Positions 1 through 7,914 of a DNA stretch of 13,172 nucleotides are shown piece after piece; positions within the stretch are counted from its first letter, which is position 1; the number at the start of each line of letters is the position of its first letter. Source of the stretch: Bacteroidota bacterium. GTDB lineage: Bacteria > Bacteroidota > Bacteroidia > Bacteroidales > UBA1556. The notes under the pieces were generated by a model that made no database searches, had not been told where the DNA came from, and saw nothing but the letters and a program-made list of their open reading frames with translations. Made by a program: the position numbers and the translations under genes. Location of the stretch: assembly GCA_003648395.1 (NCBI GenBank), contig QMPB01000068.1, positions 1 through 13,172 of the forward strand, given 5' to 3'.

Positions 1-3000
1 GAGATGTTTTTGATTTAGAAGGAACCAACGAAACCATAAATATAAATAACTGTTTAATTCACAACAACGCAACCCTAGGAACAAACTACCCAACAAATCT
101 AGGAATACTAAACAGCAAAAACACAAACGGCGACTCCACCGATACCTACGGCAATTTATTTCTAAATCCACTACTTGCCGATACTGCCAATAGCAATTAT
201 CATCTATTAGCAGGCAGCCCATGTATTGATGCAGGAAACAATACTTATGTTAGTACTACTAGCGATTATGATGGTAATTTAAGAGTTTATGATGGCGATT
301 TGAATGGAATAAACACCATTGATATTGGCCCTTATGAGTATATTCCTGCCTCACAGCTCGATGCTGGTATCTATTCACTTAGCACTTCTAATTCGTGCGA
401 AGGCAAACAAAATGTAAATGCAGAATTACGGAATTTTGGTACAGACACCATTACATCTGTTATTATTGGATGGAAACTAAATAATATTAGTCAGACTTCT
501 TTCACTTGGACAGGTAGCCTGCTCCCTAGCGCAACTATTAATATTATAATTGACTCGCTATATTCTCCTTCAGCAAATACATCTTATAATTTAGAGGCTT
601 TTATTACACAAGTAAACAATAGCAGCAACGATACTATAAGTGCTAACGATAGTATTTGGCTCAATAACCAAAGCTATTTAGCAAAACCAATAATTAGTAT
701 TCCTGCTTTAAATACTCAGTGTATTAATGCCGCAGATATTATTTTGTCGGGAGCAACACCACTTGGTGGAGCTTATAGTGGCTCTTATATTACAGCCGGT
801 GTTTATAGTCCGTCAACTGCCGGTATTGGAAATCATCAAATTATTTACACTTATACCGATAGTAATAATTGTACAAATTCCGATACTATTACTACTGCTG
901 TAAGTGCTTTGCCAACAGTAAGCTTTGCAAGTTTACCCGATGCTTGTGCCGATGTGCAACAGCTAAACTTATCGGGAGGAAGCCCAGCAGGAGGAGTTTA
1001 TAGCGGTGCAAATGTAAATTCTGCTCAAGGAATATTCTACCCTGCAGTTGGTACATATCCAATAACATATACTTTTACCGATGCTAATGGTTGTATTGAT
1101 AGCGCAAGTGCAAATCAGCATATTAGGGCACTCCCAACAGCAAACTTTAGCATTCCGCCAACGGCATGTATTAACGATACCGTAAACATAGTTTATACTG
1201 GTATAAGTGGTGCTAATGCTATGTTTAATTGGAATTTCGATAATGGAATTATTAGTTCTGGTAATGCATCTGGTCCTTATAATGTATATTGGGATACTAC
1301 TGGATTGGCACAGCTAAGCTTGTCTATTACAGACAGTGGCTGCACATCTAGTTTTAATAATTATGTAAATATTATTTCTACCACTGCCATAATTATAGCA
1401 GCAGATTCTACCACCCAATGCTTTGGCGATTCGGTTAGACTAGTTGCTAATACTGCCACACATTACTCATATCAATGGTATGACGCCAATGGGATATTAT
1501 CAGGAGATACGCTTTCTTCATATTCTGCTACTCAAAGTGGTAGCTATTACTGCGAGCTTATTCCACCAAACACTTGTTCGGCTATTTCTAATATTATTAC
1601 CATTAATATTAAAGCTCAAATAATTCCAGATTTCAGTTTAGCAGCTACTGCTTGCAAGGACGATATGGTAGCAATTAATTTTACTGGAACAGCTCCTGCT
1701 AATTCTGTTTACAATTGGGATTTTGATGGCGGCACAATAGCCTCTGGTTCGGGAGCAGGCCCTTATAATATTATCTGGAATATGGATAGTATTCGTATTG
1801 TGGGTCTTAGCATTAGCGAGGGTAGTTGCAGCTCTATACTCAAGCAAAAGTTTATTAGCATAAATCAAACGCCGGCTTCTGCCACAGCTTTGGGTAATAC
1901 CGATATCTGCCAAGGCAATTCTACAACTTTATCTGCCAATGTTGGTTCTTTCACATATCAGTGGATTAAAGATGGTATAAATACATCTGGAACATCTGCT
2001 TTATACAGTGTAAATCAGGCAGGTAGCTATCAGGTAGAAGTCACCGATATGAATACTAATTGTTCATCAATCTCTGACTCCGTACTAATCAATGTAAATA
2101 CTACCAATTTCAATATTGCATTTAGTGCTAATCCTACGGCTTTTACTATTCCACCGTTCAATACCACTTTTACTAATAGCACTCCAAATGTAAATAATTA
2201 CTATTGGAACTGGAACTTTGGTGATGGCAATACCTCTACTTTTGTAAATCCAAGTCATCAATATTTGTACGATGGCTTTTATAGCGTGAATTTAATAGCA
2301 CAAAATATTACTACTGGATGTTATGACACCTTAACAAAAACAAATTATATTTCGTGTAATGGAGGTTCTGCTAACCCTTGTTTGCTTGACCCAACAATTG
2401 CTAGCAACGGAGCACATCAAGTATGCCCTAATGATAGCGTTAAACTATGGTCAATTGACCATACAACTGGCATAAACTACCAATGGTTGCGCGATGGAAT
2501 ACTATTGGCCGGAGCCACAGACTCAGTATATTATACAAATACCACAGGGCTTTATCAGTTAATGTTAAGCGATACTGCTTGTTCTGTTTTCTCACAACCT
2601 TATGCCCTAACCCAACACACAATAGTTACACCTAGCATATTAGCAAATGGAAATATACAGCCATGTAGTAATGACAGCATGGAGCTTTATGTTTCAACTT
2701 CTTATAATACCTATCAATGGTCTAATGGAGAAAATAATGCAAGTATTTATGTAAAATCTTCAGGGAGTTTTATTGTTACGGTTACTGATAATAATGGCTG
2801 TAGCGAGAGCTCCACTCCTTATGTCGTAAATGCTTCATTACTACAAGTGCCAGAAATATGTATCGTTGGAATTGATACTTCCACCAATCACAATAGGGTA
2901 ATTTGGGAACGTCAAAATAGTACTATGATTGATAGTTTCAGAATCTACAAAGAATCCTCTGTAGCAGGAGTTTATAATCTAATCGGGAGTCAGCCTTTTG

Positions 3001-3710
3001 CAACACAAAGTATATTTGAAGATGTAAATTCCAATCCAGCCCAACAAGCTTATCGTTACAGAATTACCGCTGTGGATACCTGCGGAATGGAGACTGCTCC
3101 TAGTAATTTTCATAAAACTATGCACTTAACTATTAATGTAGGTCTTGGAGGTGTTTGGAATCTAATTTGGACTAGTTACAAAGGTTTTATTTTTGGGTCG
3201 TATAGAATATATAGGGGAACAGATAGTCTAAATCTTCAGCTTTTAACCCAAATTCAAAGCACTATGACTAGTTATACAGATTTGAATCCTCCAGCAGGAA
3301 ATGTGTTCTATCAAATTGAAGTAATATCACCTCATCCTTGTTATCCAGATTCTGTATATAGTAAAGCAAATACTAACTATAATACATCAAGATCAAACAG
3401 TAAAAATACTATTACAGCATTAAATATGGGTATTACTTTCGTAAGTAACAATAATCTTAATATGCAAGTTTATCCAAACCCAAACAAAGGTAATTTCATA
3501 CTTGAAGTAAACACTGATAAAGTAAAAGCTAATCAGAAGTATAATATCGAAGTTTATAGCGTAATGGGTAAATTAGTGTATCAAGAAAGCATAAATGCAG
3601 TAATAAATCTTCGCAAAAAAATGTATTTTGAAACTATGAGTAAGGGGGTTTATTTTATTAGATTAAGAAGTATTGATGGAGTCGTGAATGGGAGGTTTGT
3701 GGTTGAATAA
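1..3710 (+). CDS. Giant T9SS-secreted modular adhesin-like protein (beta-helix, Ig/PKD repeats), 5' truncated
   Basis: The frame is open from base 3 without a stop, so the gene begins before the window; 1235 codons are visible. A TTG at 300 is not the true start, because the residues before it are clearly part of the protein. Visible residues 1-110 look like the end of a right-handed parallel beta-helix: SPCIDAG at 72-78, then a DYDGNLR...DIGPYEY close, as in choice-of-anchor Q type proteins. About 112-226 is a CARDB-like region. Next come two similar modules with GGxYSG and YTYTD-type motifs (227-375), then alternating PKD-like (WNFD, WDFDGG) and Ig-like (YQW) units to about 800, with a canonical WNFGDG PKD motif at 737. 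Two more Ig-like units reach about 945 and an FN3-like stretch follows. Residues from 1157 (YPNPNKGNF) to the end, including SKGVYFIRL, form a type A T9SS sorting domain. By family knowledge it is exported by T9SS and anchored at or released from the cell surface. Ligand and role are unknown; adhesion is an inference from architecture. Confidence 0.9.
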   Translation, partial: DVFDLEGTNETININNCLIHNNATLGTNYPTNLGILNSKNTNGDSTDTYGNLFLNPLLADTANSNYHLLAGSPCIDAGNNTYVSTTSDYDGNLRVYDGDLNGINTIDIGPYEYIPASQLDAGIYSLSTSNSCEGKQNVNAELRNFGTDTITSVIIGWKLNNISQTSFTWTGSLLPSATINIIIDSLYSPSANTSYNLEAFITQVNNSSNDTISANDSIWLNNQSYLAKPIISIPALNTQCINAADIILSGATPLGGAYSGSYITAGVYSPSTAGIGNHQIIYTYTDSNNCTNSDTITTAVSALPTVSFASLPDACADVQQLNLSGGSPAGGVYSGANVNSAQGIFYPAVGTYPITYTFTDANGCIDSASANQHIRALPTANFSIPPTACINDTVNIVYTGISGANAMFNWNFDNGIISSGNASGPYNVYWDTTGLAQLSLSITDSGCTSSFNNYVNIISTTAIIIAADSTTQCFGDSVRLVANTATHYSYQWYDANGILSGDTLSSYSATQSGSYYCELIPPNTCSAISNIITINIKAQIIPDFSLAATACKDDMVAINFTGTAPANSVYNWDFDGGTIASGSGAGPYNIIWNMDSIRIVGLSISEGSCSSILKQKFISINQTPASATALGNTDICQGNSTTLSANVGSFTYQWIKDGINTSGTSALYSVNQAGSYQVEVTDMNTNCSSISDSVLINVNTTNFNIAFSANPTAFTIPPFNTTFTNSTPNVNNYYWNWNFGDGNTSTFVNPSHQYLYDGFYSVNLIAQNITTGCYDTLTKTNYISCNGGSANPCLLDPTIASNGAHQVCPNDSVKLWSIDHTTGINYQWLRDGILLAGATDSVYYTNTTGLYQLMLSDTACSVFSQPYALTQHTIVTPSILANGNIQPCSNDSMELYVSTSYNTYQWSNGENNASIYVKSSGSFIVTVTDNNGCSESSTPYVVNASLLQVPEICIVGIDTSTNHNRVIWERQNSTMIDSFRIYKESSVAGVYNLIGSQPFATQSIFEDVNSNPAQQAYRYRITAVDTCGMETAPSNFHKTMHLTINVGLGGVWNLIWTSYKGFIFGSYRIYRGTDSLNLQLLTQIQSTMTSYTDLNPPAGNVFYQIEVISPHPCYPDSVYSKANTNYNTSRSNSKNTITALNMGITFVSNNNLNMQVYPNPNKGNFILEVNTDKVKANQKYNIEVYSVMGKLVYQESINAVINLRKKMYFETMSKGVYFIRLRSIDGVVNGRFVVE

Positions 3711-3711
3711 T

Positions 3712-3888
3712 GGAACACGAATGACACGGATTTGAAGGATAAGCACGAATTATTGAAAGATAGTAAAGGATGGTAAGGAATAGTAGAATATTGCAAGCAA
3801 TACTTTACTACCCCTCACGCGAAGTACTTTAATAATTCTTTAATTTCAAATCAGTGCAAATTCGTAATATTTGTGTTCTCTGTGTTCC
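3712..3888. repeat. Degenerate intergenic inverted repeat
   Basis: The spacer between the T9SS protein and the mannosidase carries imperfect inverted arms. GGAACAC at 3712-3718 is matched by GTGTTCC at 3882-3888, and GATTTGAA at 3729-3736 by TTCAAATC at 3845-3852. The left arm has ACACGAAT/CACGAATT-like words, and the right arm has their degenerate complements (AATTCGTAATATTTGTG). At the centre, TAGTA (3781-3785) pairs with TACTA (3806-3810) and ATTGC (3790-3794) with GCAAT (3797-3801), giving a small hairpin with a two-base loop. Arm spacing is unequal (25 versus 44 bases), so this is a decayed element rather than a clean operator. Similar ACACGAATT-rich spacers occur in Bacteroidota genomes from memory; I could not search for other copies. 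No open reading frame was seen here. Confidence 0.55.
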
Positions 3889-3929
3889 CAAATTTTCTCG
3901 ATATTTGTACTTATTAAAACGACTTTATT

Positions 3930-6428
3930 ATGATTAGAATATTTCTTCTTATTTTATTCTTTCCAATTTTAGTTAATGCTCAATTAGAGAAACAATATAT
4001 AAACACCAATTGGGGGTTCAAACATATCGACAGTACTCAATGGCATAATGCCAAGGTTCCAGGTTGTATTCATACTGATCTGTTTGCAAATAAGCTTATT
4101 CAAAATCCCTTTTATGGAAATAATGAGAAGAATTTGCAATGGATTGAGAATCAAGGATGGATTTATGAAACTTCATTTAAAGTTGAACAAACCAAACTAA
4201 ATTCCAAATCTGCCCATATAATATTTGAAGGCTTAGATACTTACTCTACAATTATACTTAATGAAGATACCATTGGTGAAAGCAAAAATATGTTTGTAAA
4301 ATATGAGTTTGATGTGAAAACCATCCTCAAAGAACATAACAACCTCAGAATAGTATTTCAACCGCCTTTAAGCAATATTGATACAAATTCTAAAAACATA
4401 AAATACCCTGGAGGCGAACAAGTTCACATTAGAAAAGCTCCTTTCATGTTTGGCTGGGATTGGAGTCCACGCTACGCAACTATGGGTGTTTGGAAAAATG
4501 TATATCTTGAGTTTTATGATATTATAAAAATTGAAGATATTTATGTAAAACAAGCTTTTGCAAAAGATAGTTCTGCAAATTTAGATTTTGAAATAGAATT
4601 AAACAATCTTAAAAAGGGGAAATATTATATTGAAATTGCAGACAAAAAGAATAAAATATTTGTGAAGAAAAGGATTAAACTACAAGCTACTGACACAATA
4701 ATAAATATTAAATTGAAAATAAAAAATCCAGAGCTTTGGTGGCCCAATGGGATGGGAAAAGCTTTTCTTTACAATTTTGGAATATCGATAATAAAAGGAA
4801 AAGACACTCTTGATTCTAAAACTATTAAAACGGGAATTAGAACGATAGAATTGGTAAACAAAAAAGACAAAAATGGATCTTCCTTTTCTTTTAAAATAAA
4901 TAATAAGGATATCTTTATTAAAGGTGCAAACTATATTCCTCAAGATATATTCTTAAACCAAGTTAGTGACAGAGATTATACAAGAATAATTCTTGATGCT
5001 AGAAACTCCAATATGAATATGTTAAGAGTTTGGGGAGGTGGAGTTTATGAAAAAGATATTTTTTATAATTTATGTGACGAATATGGAATATTAGTGTGGC
5101 AAGACTTTATGTTTGCTGGTAGTATGTATCCAGGAGATATAAACTTTAAAGCTAATGTTTCTGTAGAGGCTATTCAGCAAGTTGTTAGATTAAGAAATCA
5201 CCCAAGCATTGCTCTTTGGTGTGGTAATAATGAAATATCTGAAGGTTGGCATAATTGGGGCTGGCAAAAGCAAATGGGATATTCTATTGATGATTCACTG
5301 GATCTATCACAGGCATATTCTGATATTTTCAGAAACATATTACCTACAATTGTTAAAGAGTATTCTTCAACTGCCTATTGGGAAAGCTCACCACAATATG
5401 GCAGAGGTAACCCACTTAGTTTAAGCAATGGCGACTCCCACTATTGGGGAGTGTGGCATGATGCTGAGCCTTTTGAGAATTTTAATACTAAAGTAGGACG
5501 TTTTATGAGTGAATATGGCTTTCAATCGTATCCAGATATTAAAACTATTGCAAATTTTGCTGATAGCTCAATGTGGTCAACAGATTCAAAGCTAATGAGA
5601 GCTCACCAAAAACACAGCAGAGGAAATAAGCTCATAAAGCAATATATGAAAAATCTTTATGATACTATTCCTGAGAATTTTGAGGACTTTGTTTATTTAA
5701 GCCAGCTTACACAAGCCTATGGAATTGAAACTGCAATCAAAGCTCACCGGAGGAATAAACCATATTGTATGGGAACACTTTATTGGCAATTAAACGACTG
5801 TTGGCCAGCTATTTCTTGGTCTGGAATAGATTATTATGGTAGCTGGAAAGCAATGCAATATAAAATCAAAGAATCTTATAGACCAATAATTATAAGCACT
5901 ATTAAAAATAATGACAGTTTAGATGTCTATATTATTTCTGACTTTAACGAAGATAAAGAATGTTATTTAAATATTTCTAAAACCAATTTTTATAAGAATC
6001 GGCAATTTATTAAAACAAAGAAACTTATTATTGCTGCAAACTCTAGCAAGAAATATATTAGTATTCCCATTAGCAATATTGATAGCTCAAAAACTGCATT
6101 CTATATTGAAGTAACTTCTATGATAAGCAAGACATATAGTAGTGAATTGGTTTTTCTAGAACAACCAAAATATATTGAACTACCAAAAGAGGATTATAGT
6201 TTAGAAACTACCAAAATTAATAACGAAATAGTAGTTAAACTTAGAAGCAAAGTCTTAATGAAGAATGTTTGGGTAGATATTGAGAATATGGAAACTGCTA
6301 GTTTTTCTAACAATAATTTTGACCTTATGCCTGGGGAAAGTATAGACATTCGTGCAAAAATTAAAACTGGGAATTTGAATAAGCCTATAGTTAGAATACG
6401 GAGTCTTAATAAATTATTAAACCAATAA
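3930..6428 (+). CDS. Exported glycoside hydrolase family 2 beta-mannosidase
   Basis: The 832-residue product has the size and order of a GH2 beta-mannosidase, which removes terminal beta-linked mannose from mannan oligosaccharides or N-glycan cores. Residues 1-17 are a signal peptide (hydrophobic LLILFFPILV, probable cleavage VNA|Q). There is no lipobox cysteine, so a soluble periplasmic or exported enzyme is likely. The N-terminal sugar-binding domain has VPGCIHTDL and the mannosidase hallmark NPFYGNNEKNLQWIE. NPELWWPNG at 266-274 closes the Ig-like domain, LRVWGGGVYE starts at 365 in the TIM barrel, and LNDCWPAISW is at 621. The predicted acid/base is E435 in WCGNNE and the predicted nucleophile is E528 in MSEYGF. 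The ATG at 3930 directly precedes the signal peptide and has an A/T-rich leader without Shine-Dalgarno. It stands alone: no SusC/SusD or other glycosidase flanks it, so the natural substrate cannot be inferred from context. A related GH2 specificity is possible but less likely given the NPFYGNNE motif. Confidence 0.93.
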   Translation: MIRIFLLILFFPILVNAQLEKQYINTNWGFKHIDSTQWHNAKVPGCIHTDLFANKLIQNPFYGNNEKNLQWIENQGWIYETSFKVEQTKLNSKSAHIIFEGLDTYSTIILNEDTIGESKNMFVKYEFDVKTILKEHNNLRIVFQPPLSNIDTNSKNIKYPGGEQVHIRKAPFMFGWDWSPRYATMGVWKNVYLEFYDIIKIEDIYVKQAFAKDSSANLDFEIELNNLKKGKYYIEIADKKNKIFVKKRIKLQATDTIINIKLKIKNPELWWPNGMGKAFLYNFGISIIKGKDTLDSKTIKTGIRTIELVNKKDKNGSSFSFKINNKDIFIKGANYIPQDIFLNQVSDRDYTRIILDARNSNMNMLRVWGGGVYEKDIFYNLCDEYGILVWQDFMFAGSMYPGDINFKANVSVEAIQQVVRLRNHPSIALWCGNNEISEGWHNWGWQKQMGYSIDDSLDLSQAYSDIFRNILPTIVKEYSSTAYWESSPQYGRGNPLSLSNGDSHYWGVWHDAEPFENFNTKVGRFMSEYGFQSYPDIKTIANFADSSMWSTDSKLMRAHQKHSRGNKLIKQYMKNLYDTIPENFEDFVYLSQLTQAYGIETAIKAHRRNKPYCMGTLYWQLNDCWPAISWSGIDYYGSWKAMQYKIKESYRPIIISTIKNNDSLDVYIISDFNEDKECYLNISKTNFYKNRQFIKTKKLIIAANSSKKYISIPISNIDSSKTAFYIEVTSMISKTYSSELVFLEQPKYIELPKEDYSLETTKINNEIVVKLRSKVLMKNVWVDIENMETASFSNNNFDLMPGESIDIRAKIKTGNLNKPIVRIRSLNKLLNQ

Positions 6429-6429
6429 C

Positions 6430-7779
6430 TTACTTCTGCTTTTCAGTATTCTCATCTGAATTATCAGTACTTTGTCTCCTATTAAAAAAATAATCTGACT
6501 CTGTCATTTTATTAAATCCATCAAGTGCAACCTGAGCAATACTTTCAAAGGTATTAAATGACTTTTCAGATTCAATTATTGCTTTCTTTTCAGAGAAAAC
6601 TTTACCAAGCTGCTTTCCAACTTTCTTAAACCCTTTAGGTACAAATTTAGCTATTAAAGATTCCTTCTTTGGTGCAACAACAAGAAAATATCCGCTATCT
6701 ACTTCATTATATGCTAACTCAGGGCGAATCATCATCAGTTGCATTCCATTTTGAATAGCATACTTATCTGGACCAATATTCTCGCAACAAGCTATAGTTT
6801 CGACTCTCTCTAGAGCATAAGCACTAATTCTTGTATTAGAATTACTAATATATTTTTTTACTGGTTTAATAATTTTTATTGATTCTTCTTTTGACTTAAT
6901 ACCACTTTTAACTATAACATTCTTTCTATCAGTAATATTAGAATCAATAATTTGCTCATTGGACAATAAATTAGTATTCTCAGGCTTAGACTCATTAGTA
7001 ACTACTAATTCTGATACAATAGGATTATTATTATCTATCTGATAATTAGAATTTTTAGTATTAACATCAGGGAAAATATAATAGATAAGTAAAAATGCTA
7101 TTGAAGCTACTACTGCTGGAATATAAATGGCTTTCTGACCAATAAATGGTAGAATAACTCTCTTCTTCATATTAGCTTTATTTGGCATTATAATATCCAA
7201 ATCAGCACTCAGCTTTAGTTTAGAGTAATCATTGAAGATAACTTTTGCCATTTCTGAACCAACGATTGAAGAATCAATCAAGGCTTTTTTATTATCTACC
7301 AAATCATTTTCGAAATAAGCAATACAAAGCTTCTCAAAATCTAACTCACTAACAAATTCTCCATTGGAAAGCTCAATCTTCTTTATTGAGTTTAATTCTA
7401 ATTCTGGAACTTCCTCAAGTAAACTAAGCTTTAATTTCTGAAACACTTCATACTCTTTTTCAAGATTCGGATTTTGCTCAATAAACTCTTCCAACTGAAT
7501 TAACTCATCAGAGTTCAAATCTCCTTCTGCAGCAGCTATAAAATAATGCTCGTAATTATCAAGGTTAATATCAAATGATTTCTTTAAACTTTCCTTATTT
7601 GGCAACTCTATATTACAAAAATCAAGATTAAAGTCAGCTATTCCATTAAACTCCTCGGCTATATCAGGGTTATTCTCCAAAAACATAACAACAGCAGCAT
7701 GCTCCTCTTCATTTAGAGTGCCATCGATGAAATCTATTAAGAATTCCTCGTAATTCTGTATGTTTATGCTTTTGTTCAA
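6430..7779 (-). CDS. Putative membrane anti-sigma factor with three tandem N-terminal modules
   Basis: This 449-residue protein lies directly downstream of an ECF sigma gene on the same strand. Residues 9-67, 75-134 and 147-206 are three copies of one module: an aromatic-acidic start (NYEEFLIDFIDGTL, NYEHYFIAAAEGDL, DFEKLCIAYFENDL), a helix with NPD/NPN in copies 1-2, then LPNKESLKK, LELNSIKK or MPNKANMKK. A single membrane segment follows at about 215-236 (AIYIPAVVASIAFLLIYYIF), preceded by KKR, so the modules should be cytoplasmic and residues 237-449 periplasmic. The C-terminal part has a low-complexity Asn/Ser linker, a CC pair at 331-332 and no domain I recognise. It lacks FecR features and a zinc-binding HxxxCxxC. 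Position and topology suggest that it holds the sigma factor at the membrane; this is inference. The start is TTG: the only in-frame codons between it and an upstream TGA (7792-7794) are ACA ACA AAT AAA, and the first in-frame ATG is residue 32, inside module 1. Confidence 0.7.
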   Translation of the reverse strand: MNKSINIQNYEEFLIDFIDGTLNEEEHAAVVMFLENNPDIAEEFNGIADFNLDFCNIELPNKESLKKSFDINLDNYEHYFIAAAEGDLNSDELIQLEEFIEQNPNLEKEYEVFQKLKLSLLEEVPELELNSIKKIELSNGEFVSELDFEKLCIAYFENDLVDNKKALIDSSIVGSEMAKVIFNDYSKLKLSADLDIIMPNKANMKKRVILPFIGQKAIYIPAVVASIAFLLIYYIFPDVNTKNSNYQIDNNNPIVSELVVTNESKPENTNLLSNEQIIDSNITDRKNVIVKSGIKSKEESIKIIKPVKKYISNSNTRISAYALERVETIACCENIGPDKYAIQNGMQLMMIRPELAYNEVDSGYFLVVAPKKESLIAKFVPKGFKKVGKQLGKVFSEKKAIIESEKSFNTFESIAQVALDGFNKMTESDYFFNRRQSTDNSDENTEKQK

Positions 7780-7843
7780 TTTATTTGTTGTTCAGTGTTT
7801 GTTTCCAATTTATCGGAATAAATGTTTGTTGTTTTAGCACCTT

Positions 7844-7896
7844 GCTTTCGATACAATTTACTTCGCTCCACTACGTAAATCACTCAAGCTGACGAC
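7844..7896. repeat. Flavobacterial-type intergenic repeat between sigma and anti-sigma genes
   Basis: On the plus strand the spacer contains TTTCGATACAATTTAC, TTCGCTCCACTAC, GTAAATCACTCAAGCTGAC in succession. ATTTAC at 7856-7861 and GTAAAT at 7875-7880 are exact inverted copies around a 13-base loop. The words TTTCGATAC, CACTCAA and GCTGAC resemble, from memory, a short dispersed repeat common in Flavobacteriia and relatives, whose form is roughly TTCTCGATAC...CACTCGAACTGAC. It is far richer in TCG-type words than the AT-rich spacer around it. It begins about 18 bases after the sigma stop and ends about 65 bases before the anti-sigma start, so a bicistronic transcript would carry it as a possible hairpin. 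I could not count other genomic copies. Confidence 0.55.
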
Positions 7897-7914
7897 TACT
7901 TTATACTTTAGCCT

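Noticed and set aside
300..302. TTG at 300 as the start of the large modular protein
   Set aside because: The frame is open back to base 3, and the residues before 300 contain the beta-helix closing motif SPCIDAG, so the gene starts outside the window.
3900..3907. GATATTTG as a promoter box before the mannosidase gene
   Set aside because: The TA of TAnnTTTG is not matched and no -33 TTG is found at the right distance.
5209..5424. Small plus-strand reading frame inside the mannosidase gene
   Set aside because: It lies in another frame over the most conserved catalytic region of GH2, has no recognisable features and is best explained as a coding shadow.
6430..7779. FecR-type anti-sigma factor controlling a polysaccharide locus
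   Set aside because: No FecR domain motifs are visible after the membrane segment, and no SusC/SusD or TonB receptor gene is present in the window.
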